A DNA stretch of 64,000 nt from Membranipora membranacea (Eukaryota; Bryozoa; Gymnolaemata; Cheilostomatida; Membraniporidae), in contig OU612067.1 in assembly GCA_914767715.1 (NCBI GenBank), positions 6,510,001 through 6,574,000 on the forward strand, written 5' to 3'. The notes below the pieces were generated by a model, which saw nothing but the letters and a program-made list of their open reading frames with translations, ran no database searches and was not told where the DNA came from. The translations under genes were made by a program, and so were the position numbers. Below are positions 12,101 through 24,273 of this stretch, piece after piece (the first letter of the stretch is position 1; the number at the start of each line of letters is the position of its first letter).

Positions 12101-15100
12101 CAACGCCACTGTATATGTTGTTTGGCAGACAGGGTACTTGCTATAGTATTAGATGTTGTTAATATGGTGCAGAATTGACAAACAAATGAACACCATCACC
12201 AGGAAATTGTTAGAATTTCCACAAAAGACGACATAGGTTAGTGATAGGGAGGTGGGAGGGAAATTGACAGACTTAGTTTCTTTCAAGACCGGCGTGGTGA
12301 CCGGATGTCAGATTGAAAGAAAGAATATGTGAGTAACATAAAAGCCTATCATTGGCTGTGAACAGTAGTTCTAAGAAAGCCTATCATTGGCTGTGAACAG
12401 TAGTTCTAAGTTTTCCTTACCAATAAGTTTTCCTTAGTTGGTTGAGGGAGGGCAACTTTTTATTCAGTTGACCTTGGATTATTTGTCATGTCTTGGGACT
12501 GATTGCCAAGACAAGGAGAGTGTTATAAGGGCAGAAAAAAATCTTTTTTTTACCAAAAACTTTATATTCATGATGGATTTCATGACAACTTTGCTTTGAG
12601 ACAAGACTTCCTTTTTCATAGCAGTGCCACCTTTAAAGCGAATGCTGCGAAGGCAGATTTTCTCCTACCCTGAGGCAACCAGAAGTAACAAAATAGACTA
12701 GAAATGCTGTGATCGCAAATGCTACACAACTCTACAAGAGTGGACATCAGACATTTGTTTTGACCTGGTTAAGTGATCAATCAATAATCAATAATCAATA
12801 GTGCGGGGCTGAGGCCCTGGTCATCATCCAGAAAGGGCGGCTCCTGATCTTATTTATCACCAACCTTTCCTTGCCATAGCTGTATTTTTATAAAATTGGT
12901 AAGACAGGAGAATATCTTGGAGGGTAGGAACCATTGCCAATATAGGTGGCCAAAAGTCCTCATGTCGGGTCTTGGTCAAAGCCCTCCCTTTAAACTGTTT
13001 TAGGGTATGTAGACTGCAAACGGATATCCCAACAACATAGCTGATTATTCAAATAAATATTTTGGCAACTTAATTAAGCTTTCTATTGGAGGCAGTGCTT
13101 CTGATATTGATACACATATTATATATATATATATTATGTTGATTGACCAGAAATTCTGCAGATATATCTGCAAAGCCTGTAGTGTAAAATTGGGACATCA
13201 ATGATTATCATGATAATTTGAATACATACAAGTATAATTATAAAACAAATAAAAACGAATGAAAATGATTATGACAAATAGTCGTAGATTTATATGAAGA
13301 CATAACACCATCCTACCCTATAGATGATGAAATCACCAGGTGGGAAGGTAATACTGATTTTCAGCAGTTCACGGTTCAATTTTTTCCCCGAATTAAAAAG
13401 ACTTGCACCCACAAAAAGCTGTAACATTTTTTCAGATGATAGGGTTTTTAAGTCACTTATGCCAAAGGGTTATTTGAGTAACATAACCTCACCAGGTAAC
13501 ACAATAGCGCTTCTCCTCTGTCATGGCTATCTTCACAGCAGCCTGATATTTAACTCTTAAACCAGTGTCATTGGCTAGTTTCCTATAAGTGTTGGATGTC
13601 TGAAAAATTTCAAAACGATAAAGTTGTGTACAGGAAGTCACATATCATGGTCTTTCCCAAAATTGAGCATTTTCTTCTTACTGGATTTATTATTTATAAT
13701 GACTCGATGAGCGAACATCAGAAGAAGAAAGGCTATATCTTTTATGCTGTTGCAAAGGGCAACACCACAGGAATAATCAAAAACTGGTTAAAATGTTACG
13801 CCGCAGTAAACAAGGTGAGTGGGGCGACTTATAAGGGATTTCGGTCCCTTGAGGAAGCAGAACAATTTTTAAGACGTGCTGGAGTACAATGTACATGGGC
13901 AGACTTTGACCAGTCTTATCTGGATTCCCTATGCAAAGATAGCAGTTCTGCTGATTCAGTCTCCCGGAGCCGTACGCCCCTCTCTGATAGAGGGGTAAGT
14001 AGAATGGAATGTAATAATAGAATGTCTAGCACGTCGCTAGACGCTGAAAACAATCAGTGTAAAAACTGCATCACGCTAGCTTCCCGTGTGAGATCTTTGT
14101 CTTCAGAGATAGAATCTTTGAGAGATAAGATTGAAAAGGTAGAGTGTAATAATATGGCGTCCTCCAAACCAATGGATGAGTCTGTTGGGAAGCCGCTCAA
14201 CATCCAAATAGAAAAGCTCAATGCTGATGTACAAAGCCTAATGGAAGCATTCAGAGAGCTGTCTGCTAAAGTGTCTGCAAAACCTTTAGCATCTGATTAA
14301 GTCAAAAGAAACATTCCAGGGGCGCTGAATAGTAATCCAGGTGGTATTACATCAACGCCTGTTCAGAAGAAAAAAATATCTAACCAAGTCAGTAAAACGC
14401 CAGTCTTTGATTGGAAGAAGTGTTTTGTCGTTGAGAGCAGAAATGCCAGCCTCAACAGAGATGTTATTAGGATCGGTATTTGTCAGAAATATTGATCGAC
14501 TGAAATAAAGCTCATCAATAAATACGAACTACATGGAGAGCGAGCTGATGGAATCAAGAGTAGGTTTATTGTACAAATGGACGACGACAGGATAAGGAAA
14601 CTAATAGTAGAAAATTGGCCTTAAAGTCTACTTGGAGGTTCTTTAGCTAGAGACACCATTCAAAGACCTATGGACACAGTAATAGTTCCAAATGTTCCTC
14701 TGGATTTTCAGGAAGAGGATATTGTAGCAGATATCAATATCGAATATAGAGCTATCTGTGTCAAAAGATTGAAGAACAAAGAAGGTCAATCTCTGAGGGC
14801 TGTTGTCATACAATTTCAGTTTGAAGCAGAGCGGGATCAGACGATGGCAAGTGGTAAACTGAAATTTCCATCTATGTACAACATAGTACTTCCGATGAAA
14901 TTACCAACCAGTAGGAGAAAACGACGCGAAGGTTCCACCACCAATCATGTCTAATACAGATAAGCGGATTCATACAACAAACTTTCAGTCACATGTTCAA
15001 AATGAGGTTAGACCCAAACTTAATTTTTCTGTTGCACATTTGAATGTTAGAGGTGTGACTTCAAAGTTAGATCAAATCAAAGATCTTTTAGCCAACTATA

Positions 15101-18100
15101 ATTTTTCAATTTTAGGTCTGAGTGAGACTTTTCTCGATTCTAAACTAAGCAGCTTTTACCATATTGATTCATATGAGATGGTTAGGGTAGATAGGAGTGG
15201 AAGGTCTGGTGGTGGTATTTTATGCTACCTCAAATCTAGTTTAAAGTTTGAGGTTTTGTCTCATTTTGATCATATTATGTTAGAGGAGTCGATCACTGTA
15301 AGGATAGACTTCAGGTCTTCATGTTCATTGCTCATATGTTTTCTGTATCGCCCTCCAGGTTCACGAAGCTCTTCGAATGACCAACTAAAATTATACTTAG
15401 AAGACTGCACCCAGTATTGTAAGGAAATCATGATACTTGGTGATTTCAACATGAACTTGATGGACAGCAAAGTGGAAAAACGCTGGATGCAAAATTTTTC
15501 AAAATTCTCATTTAGTCAATTGGTCACTGAGCCTACGTGTGTCGCTGAAAATTCTTCGACTCCAATTGATCATATCTATTCTAACAGAGAATCTAACATG
15601 AAACATGTTTCTGTTATTAAAACGTCAATCGGTGATCACTATTTGACATTTGCTGTACGAAAGATCGGAGTACACAAGCAGATTGGAAAGACCCGTCTTT
15701 GTTTTTATGATTATTCTCACTTTACACCTGAAAGCATATCTCAGGTATTCTCCAATATAAACTGGAATCCGATCATAGTGTCCAGAAATTGGGATGCTAT
15801 GGTCTCTGAGTTTACCAATACTTTCAAATACAATATACACAAACTGGTAAAACCAAAAACACGATTTGTGAAATCTAAAATTATGTCACCTTGGTTAGAT
15901 GAAGCCACATGAAGATTCGAGATAATCTCAAAGACAAGGCGAAATGGAAAACTTATAAAAGAGAGAGAAATTTGGTTACAAATGATTAAAAGGAAGAAAA
16001 AGAGTCATTTTGAGAATCTAGTAAAAAACTCCAAATCTCAGAATACTAAACCTCTTTGGGAGGCTTTGAACTTGAAATCCAAAAATCCTCATTCTGTTTG
16101 CTCATCAGATATTACAGCTGATGTTATGAACGAACATTTTTCTACTGTAGCCTCAAAACTATGTTCTAAATTTGTCAAAGATAGGTTTCCTTTCCAGGTG
16201 AACTCAAATCAATATGCCATTAAAGGCAATTTGTTATCGTTTGAAAGTTTTACTCCAGCATCAATTTGCTTATATTATCTTAAAAAAATTCCATCAAATA
16301 AATATACTGGCCCGGACGGAATTTCTGTCCAAATGCTGAAGAAAACATTGCCTTATATAGTGGATATTTTGACTGACATGTTCAATAGGATTTTGTCTGT
16401 AGGCTGTTTCCCATCCGATTGGAAATTGGTTAGGATTACACCCATTTTCAAACAAGGTGACAAGAGCAATCCTTAAAATTATAGATCTATCTCCATTCTT
16501 CCTATATTATCGAAAGTATTTGAGAAACATGTTAACGTCTGTTTGACGAATTTCCTCACAAAAAACAAAGCCATTCATAACTCGCAGGCAGGCTTCGCAC
16601 CGGGCATTCGTGTACTAATTCAGTTCATAAAATCTTATCAGATGTTACTGATAAAAAGCAGAAGCAGATAACCATTGCAACTTTTTTGGACTTCTGCAAG
16701 GCATTCAACTGCGTTGATCACCAGATTTTGTATCAAAAACTCAAGAATTTCAAGATAGAAGGCTCATCTTTACAAATTCTCAAATCATTTTTAGTGGATA
16801 GGAGACAGTTTGTTGGCTTTTCAAATCAAGTATCCAAGGTTTTGCCTATAACAGTTGGAGTTCCGCAAGGCTCAATACTTGCTCCAACTCTGTTTCTGAT
16901 GTTCATCAATGGTCTGTTGACATTGTCTTTGTCATCATCAGCTCACGCTTATGCTGACGATACCACATTCACCTGCTCACATTCAGATTCCCTTCAACTA
17001 GGACGATTGTGCTTCTTGGATTTGGAAAAGATACATAAATGGTGTGTTTTGAATAGGATGACTATTAATACCGAGAAGTCACACTTCCTTTTGTTCGGGA
17101 AACCAAAAAATAAGATCTGTCTTAAAGTAGGTGAAGACATTTTGTCTCAGTCAAATAATACTAAGCTTTAGGGTTTTTACCTAAGTGACTCGATGACATG
17201 AAACGAACATGTTGAAAAGATAGTAGCTAAGTTACAAAGTAATATAAATCTTTTTAAACTATGTAGAAGTTATATCAGTACATTTGCTGCAAGGCAGTTC
17301 TATTTCCAGTTTACCCATAGCCATCTCATATCTGGGATACAAACTTATCACAGAAATATCTGATAGATAGCATATTTTTAAAGCAAAAGTCTGCCATGAG
17401 ACTTATTGCTAATGTTCACCATATACCAAATTATCTTACTGATACAAGAACACTGTGTAAAACATTTAAGATTTTACCACTTCCAAGTTTGCTTGTGTAT
17501 TTTAATTCAATATATGGGTATCAAATATTTAATAGTTCTGTTCCTGAGTTTGTGAGTAATTTTTTCGTAAGTGTTCATGGCAGATATCCACGGAGAGATA
17601 TTTTTAAGCTTAATCTATGTAATGACATCAAGATTAATACGTCCATCGCGAAATCGTACAATGATTTACCAGTTTATTTTCGTTCAATGACAGGACTATC
17701 CTGTTTTAAACGCAGTCTATTTAAATATCTCATCTCACTTATATAGTTTTCTTCTTTTTTTTCTCTCTCTTTTCTGTTTTGGCACTAAATGTAAAACATT
17801 TTGCCCAAAATGATTTAGACTGTCAAATAAAGTATTAAAAAAGAATTAAAAAAAAAAGTCATTACAAAAGCAGATAAGGATAATTCCATCCGTTTCATAC
17901 AAACAAACTTGCCTCAGGCTGAACCAAGTGAATTTGGTAAACAATTGTAATAAATTGTTTTTAAATTTTAGTGAGGTGAGACAGGTGGAAAAAAATTTAA
18001 AGTGTATCTTACGCACCTAATACCTGCTAATTGGGCATAACTTTTTCATCAACCACATTATTTTCTGCAAACTGTGAGTGATCATGTTTTAATACTTACA

Positions 18101-21100
18101 AATATCTCATGATCAAAACCAGTCAATGCAGTGTGTCTGGTCATAGAGGTGTTGTACTGATAGTTAAACACAGATAGACCTGGACATGGTTTACCTATAG
18201 AAAGAAGAGCGTTAGTTGGTGAATGATATAATTAGGGCATGAGGTTTATGTAGCTTGATGTATTTTGTCTCAAAACAACAAAGGAGAAGCATTCTTGCAT
18301 CATGTGATGAGAAGCCTAAGCATTGCGGCGCAACCACAGGTCCCTCATTAATTGTCTTCAGCACTCTGCCCAGTCAAAAACAGTATATAGGCACATGTCA
18401 GTCTCAGCAGCAACAGGCTTGGGTTCACCTATTGATGGTTCCTTATTTGGAGATAATGTACCCAATTAATTAGGATCAGTTGGACACCAATTAAACACTG
18501 GTTTAGTAATTCACTTAGCCTACTTGGTGTAGTTGTATGGGGGATTATTTCCATCAGAATTAAGTGTCTGCTATTTTCATAACCGACATCTGAGTCAGTA
18601 GACCCATACTCTCCACACACTCCTGTATTAAGCTCCACTAGTATTGGGCCTTCAGAAAGTCCATAACAAGTTCCATCAACTGTCAAGTAATAGGACTGAT
18701 GTCATAAGTAGTCATAAGAGAATACTTTATCTCATTGTTCAGTTTGAAATCCTGGAAACGAATTGTTTTCATATCATCGAAAATGAACGATCCTAGAAAT
18801 GAAAACAGTTTGTTGCTTTTAACACTCACTATGACACATCCATCATGTTGAAAAGAAAAGAAATATGAAAACAACCCTGCTCAAATAGAGGGGATAGCAC
18901 CATTACGTGACATGTTGATCAGTAAACTGGACAGAGTTCCTCCTAGTCAAAATCTTGAATAAAATATTATAAAACTTTCACCTACTAAAGAATTAAATGG
19001 TTCTCATTCAGCATGTTAGTTCAGTAACAAATTTGAAGGCGTTATTATCATCCAACAAATCAACTAGCATGTGGTAATATTGTTTATTTGTGATGCTGAA
19101 GTAAGGTGATGAACAAAAAATTCATAGGTTAACATACTGTTGTTGGATCTCCTTAGTGTGCCTGCCTGGTAACTGTAACTAACACGCTCGATTCCTATTG
19201 GGTCATTACACTCTGAGCCATCGAAGGTAACATAGAACCGTGAACACTTCCCTGCATCCTCAAGATGTCCACCAAAACTGGAGCTGAATATAACCCTGAC
19301 AGCGGAGTCACTTCTAGTCTTATTGTAGGTGACTTGCTATAAATTGAATAAGTCAAATAAAAGCTTTCAATGGGGATTCAATTCATTAACACCGATGAAT
19401 TAAGCATTAACCATTTTTGTTCTTTTGATTTTTATTGTTTTGCTTGCTTTGGCACATTGGGAAGAACATCATTTTAATGATGAAGATAGTTATTAATAAA
19501 TGTAAAGACAAAAACCAGTACACACAAGGTATCATGAAACAAGGTCAAGATGGGCTTCAGTAGAATGCAAACCAGTGAAGAGAGGTGATTTTAAATTTTG
19601 CTTTTCATGTTTTATATAGCGAATTATCTGGTATGTACCTGAAAGACTCCGTCGTCTTGGTCACTTATTTGAACACCGGTCCAGTAATGTCTCACATTTG
19701 TGTACTCCTCGTCCAAATCACACTCAAAATTGTCAGCTAGTTAATAACAGGTAGATGAAAGGATGTCAGAGCTATATACATCACTCAAATTTTTTTTTTG
19801 TTGCAATCAGGTTATTTATTGAGGCAGCCAACAGAGAGACTGACTGAATGGATGAAATATATTATGACTCAGCAACAAGCCATCAGTAAAGGCAGGGCAC
19901 AAGTTTGGAAGGACTATAGACTTGATTAAAGCTTAACTGACTTTGTGTGCCAATTGAGGTGAGGCCGATTGAAACTGTATTTTGTTGGAAACTGAACAGA
20001 CTTCCAGTCAAGTTTTTGAATTCAATAAAACAAGGAGAGTCCAGTATTGCATAAAGAATTCCATTCTGCCCATAAAATACTCACCTATACAGTAAGGATA
20101 TGGAGTTCTATTTCCCTGATCACAGAGATGATAGCAGACAGCTCCTTCAGTGCATGTCACATCAGAACAGGTGCTATCATCATTGGTATCCTGAAAGTCA
20201 ACAACGACATGTGTAATAAAAACCTGTATGGATATACTGTGATTAATCATAAGTGTGCATGTCAATTTTAAAATAAGAACAGAAATTTATAAACATAAAT
20301 CATTTGACGGTATCAAAGTTTGCTTACAATAGTCATTAGATTATCCATTACCCATAACAATATTTGAGGAGACAGTGAGGTCGTGAGTACTTGACACAAC
20401 AAAGAAACTGTAAATTACTCAATCAGTAATTATTTCAGAGCATATAGGAGGGCTGATTATCAGATAGTCAATACTCTCTCAAAATCTGTATGGTTATATA
20501 CTGTAAACCAGTAGAGTTTAAATTGCTGTCAATTCCATATTTTTAAATACCCAAACCAAAGCAGTTGATACTAAGAATCCGCTACATGCTACTGTTAATG
20601 CTACGTTTTGCCAATCACAATTCACCAAACTCATCTCAATTTTGTTTTGCCATGGACATTTTGCCAAGGACATTTTGCCAATCTCTTTATGTCAATCACA
20701 TTTTGCCAGCCCCAATTGCCAAATAAAGTGCAAAAATATTCGCCAAAAAATATTTCCCATTCCTGTCTATCCTTGACTGCTGCCCGTCAGTCCAAGATAT
20801 TCAAGCAGAGATCGTCCATCCAAAGATATTTCTCTTGTCAAATTGACAGGCAATGATTGGGACTAGGAAGGCGGGCAGTATACATACTGTGCATATATTA
20901 ATAAATAGAGATATAAAAGGAGTGTCTGGTATAAATGAAGATGGAAAAATCTTCTATTGCTCGTGTATTATACTGTTTTGAATTTACTTATGCCTTCATT
21001 CTTCATAAGGTGCGATCAACACAGGAAATTGATGACAACAAGCTACTGAATCTATTCCCAAAATTTTCAAACTCAAACTTTATTTAAAACCTAAATTAAA

Positions 21101-24100
21101 TTAAAAAATATTAATCATACGTCATGTATCAATGGTGGGAGACAAAGTTTTGTCCCGACTGTTTTGTGAGGGAATTAAAGCCTGCTGTTGGTCATGGGTA
21201 GTGAATTGCACATTGATACATCTAATATGGGAATTGGTTTCATCAATAATGTGATATTAGGCTATTGCGTTCTGTCACTTGCGTCACACTCCATATTTAT
21301 GGATCATTGACAACCTCACTTATGTATCCCTGACAAATAAAGCCTGTGAATATCCATCAAACAGCGTCAAGCATGGGACTCTGATCAAGTGTCAAAATGT
21401 TTCATTCCAATAAAAGGAGAATTTTTAATTCATCCGTGACACTCTCATGTGTATAGTTATAAGCCCTTAATTTGTTTTGGTTTCTACAAAACATGATTTA
21501 TTGATGGTTGGAGACTATTTCAGCACATCTGTTTTTTAGATTAATCAAAAGTGCTTTTGCCTCTATATTTATTTATTAATTTATGAATACCCACAGTATG
21601 TTTAGTTGTTTACTACTCCTCTGCCCGCCTTTCCATTGCTGTCCATACCTGTCATTGTTTCAAGATGAAAATCTTTGGATGGAAGATATATATGAGATAC
21701 CAGCTGGAATTGCATGTACTATCATATATTGGATATTATTTTGGACGAATGTTTGTACATCTTTATAGGGCAACTGGGATTGACAAAGTGCGAGTGGCAA
21801 ATGTCTTTAGCCAAATATGATTGACAAAATGAAATTTTAAAAATTTCTTAGGCAAAATGTGACTGGCAAAAAGAGAATGGCGAAATGTTTTCGGCAAAAC
21901 ATCTCCAACAATTTGAGGTTGGCACACATTGAATTGGCAAAATATACTTTGGCGAAATGTCTGCCAACCTAACTTGCTCTGAGTCCTATTTAAATGAACA
22001 CAATCAATGATATTAAGGCGTCAATTTCGTACTTTCTAAACACAAGACTGCTCAAAACACTCAAATCACTTTTTGAAACTTACGCTTATTCTCAGGAAGT
22101 AAGTATTAAAAAACCAAAGAGACTAAAGCTGATGCTATACATTGGCTAAACAAACTGCTTTGATACTATTGATTGGACTAACGTCATACAAAAACCATAT
22201 TGATCGTCTGAAACTCATTCGGACAAAAGGTAGGGCTATGATATGAAGATAATGGTTTCAGCATGATTTGATGACATTGTTCTTACTTGTGGAACATTTT
22301 TGAGGAAAACTTTGCACAATGTCGTAAGGCTAAGCGTTCATGATGAGCGACTTTGATTTGCGCATGTTACAAGGAGTGTAGTTAAAGGTTTTGAAAGCAA
22401 TATTGGTCAGGGAGAATGACAGAGCCCCTGTATTAACTGATTATCAACACAGGCTTATCTTGACAGTAGAAGATAACTCTTGTTACCAACTCCACATGAA
22501 TGCAGGTTGCCAATCAAATAGCTTTGGAATTCCGCTGAGATCAGCTAATGCCTCAGAGCTGCGTATGTACAGAATGGGTTATTTCTGGATACGTGGCATG
22601 GTGTACATGCGGAAAACTTTCATGCGTTGGTAATCAACACATTTTGGGTGCCTTGGAGGTGGATCCGATGGACTCTTAACCACATGGAGAAAAGACAGAT
22701 TATTTGCGTGCTTGCAGAACAATGTAATTAAATATTATGTCAATTCAATTTTTGATACTTCAAGTTTCCCTTCCCACAGAACAATTGTTGAAAAAGCTGC
22801 CTTCAATAAATCATATTGCTCAATGCTCAGCATATTCTTAAATCAAATCAACCCTCACCAATGAACTACAGGTGATTACACCAGTGCTCAGACTACTACA
22901 CTTGTGTGTTTATATATTCACGGTTGTATACTAAGCAGTGTTCCAATGCTGCATGTGATTGTCCTTTACTTACCACATCAGGTGGTGAACTCTTTACTAC
23001 ACTGACCAGTTTCCCTGTGACTGTAGCCGGTGATGCAGCACGGGACCAACCGGTCTCATAATGTGCATCAAGTAAGAAACATTCCCCTGTGAATGAACAC
23101 ACTGTACAATAAATGACAGGTACCCACGATCAAAGGCTGTCAGTTAAGGGAAACAAAAAGGAATATCACATTTGCATCACACGTTGAAAGCGAATTGCTC
23201 ATGCTTATTATAGTGATTTGCTTTCTTTTTGGGTTTTGACTAGTTGTGGATCATCACGGATATTGCGAATTTGGTACAGGTGAAAGTTTCCAGTCTCTCT
23301 ATATATTTTAAACCCATAAAAGACTCAGGATAGAATGACACATGATAAGAGGAAGCAGCAATGAAAAGGTGTTGGTTCTGTATTCCAGACCACAATAGAC
23401 ATCGGAATTGCCAGTTTTATTTTATCATACCGAGGAGGTCAGAGCGTTGACGATCAGAATATAACGCCCCGTAACATTCTGTATGAGATAGACAGAGATC
23501 CACACAGCTCAGCAGTGACCTTGACAGCTCAGACTTCAGTATGGAGCTGCTACCTGCTGATACAATCTCAGCCTTATCTAACTTCTTCACCAGGCATTTA
23601 GTTATCTCTGTAAACATGATTACTTTATATCACACCACATGATTCAGACTGGACTATTGGAGAACGAGCTTAATTCAGGGAATGGTTGATTTTCCCACAG
23701 AAAAATCATGATCTTTTTCAAGCTCACCTTAGGTATAGTAATGGTCATATATACCTTCGGATAGCTCTTGACGCCATGTCACAATCATGACATAATTGTA
23801 ACATTCTACAAAAGATTTGACGATGATGGTATGATCTTTCTGTTAATGATTTCAAAAATCTCCTAGTCTCAATTTAATTTTGAATATTTATACAAAGATC
23901 AGGCTTTGGCCTTTTCAGGTCATGGTCGTAATCCGGCAATTTTTTGCAAAAGAAAACAAATTTGAGAAAAATGTTGTACCACAAATATGTTTGAGGAACA
24001 ACTTCAATAAATGCGCTTGGTAATGTCTAAGCATCAGGATAACTTCTGTAACTATCAATTTTGAACACAAAAGACTACCATTTCAAATACCACATCACAC

Positions 24101-24273
24101 GATTGGAAATTTGAAAACATGTCAGCAAATATAAAAAACGCTGTTCCCCTGTTAAAGTACAATGTATGTGTTCCGTTAATTGACTCACCTAATTTGTTGA
24201 CTTCTGCCGAAGAATAGTAGAGTGAAGCTGAAGTAAGAAACATAATTTGTAGGAATTTGTAGAGAGACCCCAT
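9162..24273 (-). CDS. Secreted PAN + triple CTHRC1-like domain protein, copy A (14 exons)
   Basis: Exons in transcript order: 24273-24189, 23607-23431, 23086-22974, 20190-20085, 19736-19639, 19336-19138, 18679-18524, 18194-18100, 13599-13493, 12006-11888, 11662-11495, 11178-10968, 10299-10214, 9352-9162. They total 1,911 nt (636 aa plus TAA), with every phase matching. Residues 1-23 form a signal peptide. Residues 29-125 resemble a PAN/apple domain (CVDLCLSHTECYGALYS, then GECFLLDA). Residues 126-160 are a Cys-rich linker. Three units resembling the C-terminal domain of CTHRC1 follow (161-311, 312-474, 475-636). Diagnostic pieces are CSRFYVTFDGSEC and DGTCYGLSEG in unit 1, ENLPAGEYTI with ARMHIEEI in unit 2, and CSRWYFTVNGAEC with PVPAGSVTIAYNVGNC in unit 3. 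Each unit is bounded by phase-1 introns. There is no collagen repeat and no later TM helix. The protein is probably extracellular; its function is unknown. Intron 8 carries a LINE. Confidence 0.85.
9339..9605. repeat. Duplicated splice-acceptor region before the last exon of copy A
   Basis: The stretch around the acceptor of exon 9352-9162 (tacat-atycctgaaactaarca, then ggttactgtaaa and ccctgatcaagg) is repeated about 190 bp away at 9531-9605. The second copy keeps an acceptor-like sequence but has no exon behind it. Confidence 0.55.
12320..12412. repeat. Short direct repeat
   Basis: The unit aagcctatcattggctgtga with its following bases (acagtagttctaag) occurs twice back to back, at about 12341-12374 and 12375-12408. 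It is intronic in copy A. Confidence 0.6.
13707..14954 (+). pseudogene. LINE ORF1 remnant with viroplasmin/hybrid-binding-like domain
   Basis: The likely start is the Met at 13707. Right after it is a block reading YAVAKGNTTGIIKNWLKC, later FRSLEEAEQFLRRAG. This matches the layout of the caulimovirus-viroplasmin / RNase H1 N-terminal hybrid-binding domain: YAV-x-KG-x-x-x-GI...W, then F-x-x-x-x-EAE-x-F. A Cys-x2-Cys pair and a probable coiled coil follow (about 14060-14280). After in-frame stops, the same frame resumes at 14670-14954 with a segment that may be an RRM-like fold followed by a basic tail. In cellular RNase H1 the domain binds RNA/DNA hybrids; use in ORF1 as a nucleic-acid-binding module is inference. 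Confidence 0.6.
14947..17746 (+). pseudogene. LINE ORF2 remnant: AP endonuclease and reverse transcriptase
   Basis: The endonuclease part (about 15025-15660) shows LNVRGVTSKLDQI, LSETF, RSGGGILCY, LGDFNM and a terminal GDHYLTF, as in AP-type LINE endonucleases. The RT part shows GPDGISVQMLKK (about 16311), DFCKAFNCVDHQIL (16686 on), GVPQGSILAPTLF and the catalytic AYADDTTF (about 16950). The C-terminal piece at 17396-17746 (SYNDLPVYFRSMTGLSCFKR) is typical of the ends of such ORFs. At least two stops and two frameshifts break it. It overlaps the ORF1 frame by 8 nt. Confidence 0.85.
20600..21975. mobile_element. Long inverted-repeat element with 'TTTTGCCA' sub-terminal repeats
   Basis: The left end (20600-20760) repeats the words attttgccaa and caatcacattttgcc. 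The right end (21765-21970) carries the complement (ggcaaaatgtgactggcaaa and similar) many times. Further in, gaaggcgggcag (20865) faces ctgcccgcctttcc (21620). It looks like a non-autonomous foldback/TIR transposon of about 1.37 kb; no transposase frame was seen. It is intronic in copy A, between exons 3 and 4. Confidence 0.6.
22974..23607 (-). other. PAN/apple-like domain exons of copy A
   Basis: Exons 23607-23431 and 23086-22974 together encode about 97 residues with the PAN/apple cysteine spacing: KC early, then C-x3-C-x5-C in the CVDLCLSHTEC segment, then GECFL about 20 residues later. PAN domains usually bind protein or carbohydrate. The counterpart in copy B is 37841-37668 plus 37318-37206. 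The assignment is by pattern and could be a diverged relative. Confidence 0.6.

Larger units (their letters stand above)
13620..17860 (+). mobile_element. Broken non-LTR retrotransposon (LINE, jockey/CR1/L2-like)
   Basis: The element lies antisense in intron 8 of copy A. It has an ORF1-like reading frame, an endonuclease plus reverse-transcriptase frame, and a 3' end with AATAAAG and A-rich tracts near 17825-17858. Stops interrupt ORF1 (TAA at 14298-14300 and more before 14670) and ORF2 (TGA at 15910-15912, TAA after 16473). The frame changes between 16476 and 16686, and again before 17396, so it cannot make intact proteins. The exact 5' end is unclear (about 13620-13700), and I found no convincing target-site duplication. 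It is absent from the matching intron of copy B, so it probably inserted after the gene duplication. Confidence 0.85.

Noticed and set aside
22391-22633. 80-aa plus-strand open frame in an intron of copy A
   Set aside because: No family resemblance and no splice or promoter context.
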